Made by a program: the position numbers and the translations under genes
Notes under the pieces: generated by a model
Told to the model about the DNA's origin: nothing
Seen by the model: the letters and a program-made list of their open reading frames with translations, nothing else
Database searches by the model: none
In this document: piece by piece, positions 59,876-64,000 of the stretch
Numbering within the stretch: the first letter of the stretch is position 1
Layout: each line of letters begins with the position of its first letter
NCBI GenBank assembly: GCA_027574665.1
Contig: CM050650.1
Span: 51,939,304 to 52,003,303 of the forward strand
Origin: Rhynochetos jubatus
Lineage: Eukaryota > Chordata > Aves > Eurypygiformes > Rhynochetidae
Reading direction: 5' to 3'
DNA: 64,000 nt

Positions 59876-62800
59876 TTTAAGCTTATCTCAAAAAATTACA
59901 GATCTGTCTGTTTGTAAATCTTAAATAATTGTGTGTTTTCTCCATGCTTAGATTTTTGTTCCAAGATAAAATGAGGGAACTACAAATGCCACAACACATA
60001 CGAGGACACCCACTTGATACATGGATTTGCTGCCATGCACGTTTTACCGAGACGTCTGCTGAGAGAATAAAACTCCTGCAAAGATCTAAGCAGGTTCTTC
60101 ATTTTAGATACTGGAAGAGATTCTTTGAACTGTTTTAGTCCAAATGAAGACCAAGGGAGTGCAGTATTTTATTTATAAACACGTACAGTTAGTTTCCTGT
60201 AAGAATGAGCAGCTGTGTCTGGCCTTAGCTTATTGAAAGCCAGAGTCCTGTTAAAGCATTACTCATTGGAACACCATTCTGGTGTCACAATTTAAGTTCA
60301 TGATCTGCAGGTCAGACTCCTGTAACTTGATCCGAACGTTCCTTTAAAATGGTCTGGGAGCTACAGCGTTAACAAATGATATCTGTCTGTTGAGTTGAGG
60401 AAAGGTAATGCAACTGAGAGTGCTCACCTTTGTCCACTGCTATTGTCTGGCAATCCAGTAACTACAGGTAAAAATTCTTGTGTTTACACTGGTGTTAGTA
60501 GTCTCCTTCCTGAACAATCTTTGCTTGTTGGCTGCAGCTAATTATTTCTTGTCCCAGATCCAGAGGATCTGAATGAGGATATTGGAAAGAGTCAACATAG
60601 TTCAGAAATCCCATTTATGTAATGCTTTCCAATCTGTTTGTTACTATATTCAGAACAGAAATAATTGATCTATTTAATTACTATGAATTCTATCATCTTT
60701 TATAATAATATTTTTGGGGGGGGGTGTGTAATTGTTTTGCAGGATGTTTTGCTGTGAGAATTGCAGATTTCTTGGCTCAGTGTAGTTTTAATTTTTATCT
60801 AGCTAGCTTAATAGCCATGGTTTCCACAATCTGTATTTTGATAGCACTATGGCAGTGCAGGTTATACCTGTGCCAGGTAACAAATCCTATAGTGTTCTGT
60901 GATCGAAAACAGGCCTGAGACATGCCCAACCTGTTGTACTGCATTCATTCAGGTGACCTGCCCCAGAAGTTATTTGACACATCAGTAAAGAAGAAATCCT
61001 GAAAGCAACTGGATCCAGTTTTTGTGGTGTCTCTGCCTGCCCAGCCCCTCTGAACAAAATATTTTTGTACAAAGAAGAATTATCGGGTGAAATAAGAATT
61101 GTATGATATGAATGCATATGCCAGATTTCTTCAAGAGGAGAAAGCAGTTAATGTCTCCAACTAGCCAGCACAGAGATGTGGATGAGAGCAGGTTCCTGCT
61201 CTGTGTGAAGTAGTTGGGGAGAGCTCAGCCATCAGCACAACAAAAAGTACCTGCATGACAAAAGAAGGTAGGGTGTCTGTATCCGGCTGAAACATTAACA
61301 AACTTGAGAATGTTAGGAAATAAAAGAATGGGGTGGGATTGGGCATCTCCAGACGGTCATTAAAATGCTCTAAAACCAAAAGTTGTTGTGGTCAGAGATT
61401 CTTTTCCTGTGCCTCTTTCTATTGTTTTTCCTGGTAAGTTGTCTCAAAGCAGGGTTTGAGTAGACTTTCAGAGTGCTCCTGTTTTAGTCTGGGCTCTGCA
61501 GAGAATATGTCAGGAGATCTTGAGGGACATGGTGGTACCCACAGCCTCTGAAAGGAGCCCCTGTGGGTCCGTTAGAGCCAGTGCCTCATACATACCTGGA
61601 AGTCTTTTAACAGACTTGTCTGCATAGCCAGCATGGGCCTAAACTGCCGAGTTAACTGTCTCAGAACGTTGTGGGTTTTTTGTAAACAAAAATTACTGTA
61701 CCAAGGTAATCTTAACAGTGAAACTGGGATGTGTATACTTTGCATTGTACAATGTTTCCTTTCATGTACTGCTCGTCATTAACAGTCTTGGCATGACCGC
61801 TTCCCAGGTTGTAAATATATTCCGACATAATTAAAGCAGTTCCACTTCCTTCGCGGCCAAAACCTCAGAGATGGTATCTCAGGAGGGAGACATTGGAAAT
61901 GGCCGAGGACTTGCCAGCTGCTGTTTATCTGCTAACCAGGACGTCAGGTACCATCTTCCTGAATCACCAGCCCTGACCACCTCTGCATTAACATTCACCC
62001 TGACTTGCTCTGGTCTGTAGGTCGTTACTTGGGCAATTGTAGAAATTGAGTTATAAAACATAACTATTTTTTATCTTTTTTTCTTAGCTCATTATATATG
62101 TTCAGCTAAAAAAAAGGTAGAGGAAGTAATTTGAAGATCGATTTCATCTATATGAAAATCCACGTTAAACAATGTAACTCATTTAATTTGTAACAAGGTA
62201 CCTGCATTCCCTCAGCAAGGGGTCCGTAGGGGATGCATTTCTGAGGACACACCCGATTAGCTATGCCCCTGCAACCAATGTTTATGGATGTAAGTTCATG
62301 GTTCCTGATCCTGTTGCTGACACTGTGCAAGCAGATGTTTATCACTACAGTTTTGGACCGGCAGAGAAGCCTGTTTGTATAACTAAAGTAGTAGCAGCTG
62401 CATTACAGTTACACACTTGAAATTACTGTGCCTCAGCGTCACCACCCTCTACTGATCTTCAAACCAGCACAGAACGAAATGGAAAATACAAGCGGTTCAG
62501 GCAGAAATTCAGGCAGAAGGCCTGTAAAGAATACGGGATCCTGCAGGCTTTCTAGTGCAAGGGCAGGACTATGGTATTTTTCCTATCTCGCAGGAATGTT
62601 CTAAGAGGTGTCTTAATATTACGTGATGGGAAGGGACATAAATCTCTGTGGATGAAATAAAATTATGCGTAAGCAGTTAGCCTCTGCAGAAGAAGAGGCG
62701 TGGGTTGTAAACTCTTTGGAAAGCCCTTCTCCTGTGCCACCAAATCATTTCGATCCCCAAGTGTTCTTTGGGGAACACGAGCTGCAAAAACTAGCCTGGC

Positions 62801-64000
62801 CGTAACTTTCCGTAAGGGATAAATTAAATACAACTATTAATGCCTGACTGGAAAATAAAGACCAGCTTGCATTAACAAGGTTGAACTGGATGATTTTGCT
62901 TGGAAAAACACTTGGATCCTTTTTCTGCATTTTACAAAAACCGGGTAATGTTTCAGGTGGCTGCTGCAATCTGTATTTGAGCCTTTATTTGAAAAAAGAT
63001 TCAGCGATTACAAGTTCTAGTACAAATACTTGGGGAATATCTTGTTTATTTCCAGGACAAATATTATTAAATGGGTTTGAAAGCGAACCATCCAAGGATG
63101 AATTTTACCAGCAACAGAAAAAATTTCGAAAAGGAGAGCTTGTCATCAAGCGTAACCATGCTGCCTGAACAGATGCTGTTCAGTGAGATGGCTGACCTTA
63201 AATCTAGCTGTAAGAGAAACGTGTATTCCTTAGTTACTCCGATGGACTCTAGATTTAACTTGACGCCTTCCTTACTTTATGATAAACTCGTTCAGGAGCA
63301 CATCCACGTTGGTTCCTTCTCATGTGCTTTGCCAAGTGGCAGTGTTGCTTTATGGGTGGCTGTTGCAAATCAAAACGAATCATGGGAACGTGACTGGGGG
63401 TGTACCGAGCCTCCCGGTCAGGGCTGGCTGTGACAGCACTGCGCTGCCCCAGGGGAAGGATTTTTTTGGGTGACAGCTGCGTGGGGGCAGTGAAACAGCA
63501 CTGCTGCCAGAGCCTGGTGCGGAGAAACTAGGGTTCGTTCCTGGGGCAGTAGGGTGGCCCCACTGGGCTACGGGGCCTGGTGGGGTGGGGTACCTGTGCA
63601 AGCCACTGAGCCTGGGCTGGGTCCTTCCAAGGGGCATCACAGCAGTTCCCGTTGCCTCTTCTGTACTGTCTGTGCAAACCTAGGAAGGGAGTTTGGTTCC
63701 GTGAGCACGGTGGAGGGGGAAAGAAAAGCGGTGTTAGGGGGAAAACAGGTTGGCTGTGGCAAGACAGCATCGTGCTATGCAGGGGCAGAAGCCCTGGAAT
63801 ACGAACTGTTCTTTGGAAGCCTGATGGAAGTCTGCTGCTGCAGCAGAACCGGGGAAGCACCAGGTAGGTGGGCAAGTGATGCTCAGCCCTTGGCAAGGGC
63901 AGGGCCCACTACCGCTGCTCTCCTGAGGGTAACTGAGGGTTGGTGTGGGCTGGCCGAGGGTGGGAAAGTTCATGGGCAAACAAGTTCATGTCCTGCACCA
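59876..64000. other. Intergenic stretch, right end
   Basis: No recognised gene. It contains a G9 run at 60716-60724 and a weak terminal-exon-like segment at 63056-63168 (see findings). From about 63380 the sequence becomes more GC-rich, with overlapping open frames on both strands but no known domain. By human gene order UTRN should lie further right. Confidence 0.5.

Noticed and set aside
54250-64000. UTRN 5' exons
   Set aside because: Expected from gene order, but the utrophin N-terminal sequence (MAKYGEHEASPDNG as I recall it) is not visible in any frame.
1-64000. Endogenous retrovirus or LTR element
   Set aside because: I saw no paired terminal repeats and no recognisable gag, pol or env sequence outside the CR1 reverse transcriptase remnants.
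1-64000. CRISPR arrays, operons or bacterial features
   Set aside because: The DNA is vertebrate. The short tandem repeats seen have no spacer structure.

Overview
The window is nuclear DNA from a bird. The evidence is the many CR1 LINE fragments with the avian-type 3' tail (repeats of ATTCTATG next to a GGTTGGAAGGGACC-like block), the low gene density, and two intact vertebrate protein genes. I cannot name the species from sequence alone.

Only three genes are well supported. SF3B5 (minus strand, single exon, 12401-12661) encodes an 86-residue subunit of the SF3b part of the U2 snRNP and lies in a CpG island. STX11 (plus strand) has its whole 288-residue coding region in one exon (46154-47020). 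Its non-coding first exon is inferred in a second CpG island ending at about 33002, which gives an intron of about 13.1 kb. A tRNA-Leu with anticodon TAA (53524-53606) lies in a third CpG island downstream of STX11. SF3B5-STX11-tRNA-Leu(TAA) matches the order I recall from human 6q24.2, where UTRN follows and PLAGL1 precedes. I saw no recognisable exon of UTRN or PLAGL1, so both probably lie outside the window.

Layout: 1-11980 is gene-poor flank with three CR1 fragments. 11980-13030 is SF3B5 with its poly(A) signal, promoter and CpG island. 13030-32560 is intergenic, with an AT-rich repeat, a truncated CR1 that keeps reverse-transcriptase sequence, a nested CR1 pair and an older CR1. 32600-49270 is the STX11 unit (CpG island, exon 1, intron with four CR1 insertions, coding exon, long 3' UTR). 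49270-52900 is intergenic with two CR1s. 52900-54250 is the CpG island with the tRNA. 54250-64000 has two CR1s and a few weak exon-like stretches.

The genes do not form a pathway. SF3B5 is a housekeeping splicing gene, STX11 is a SNARE of cytotoxic and myeloid cells, and the tRNA is a Pol III gene. The points most worth checking are a juxtaposed C/EBP palindrome and AP-1 site in STX11 intron 1, and the possibility that the tRNA CpG island is also the promoter of an undescribed spliced transcript running right. I found no clear new multi-gene system, no intact mobile element and no recognisable endogenous virus.
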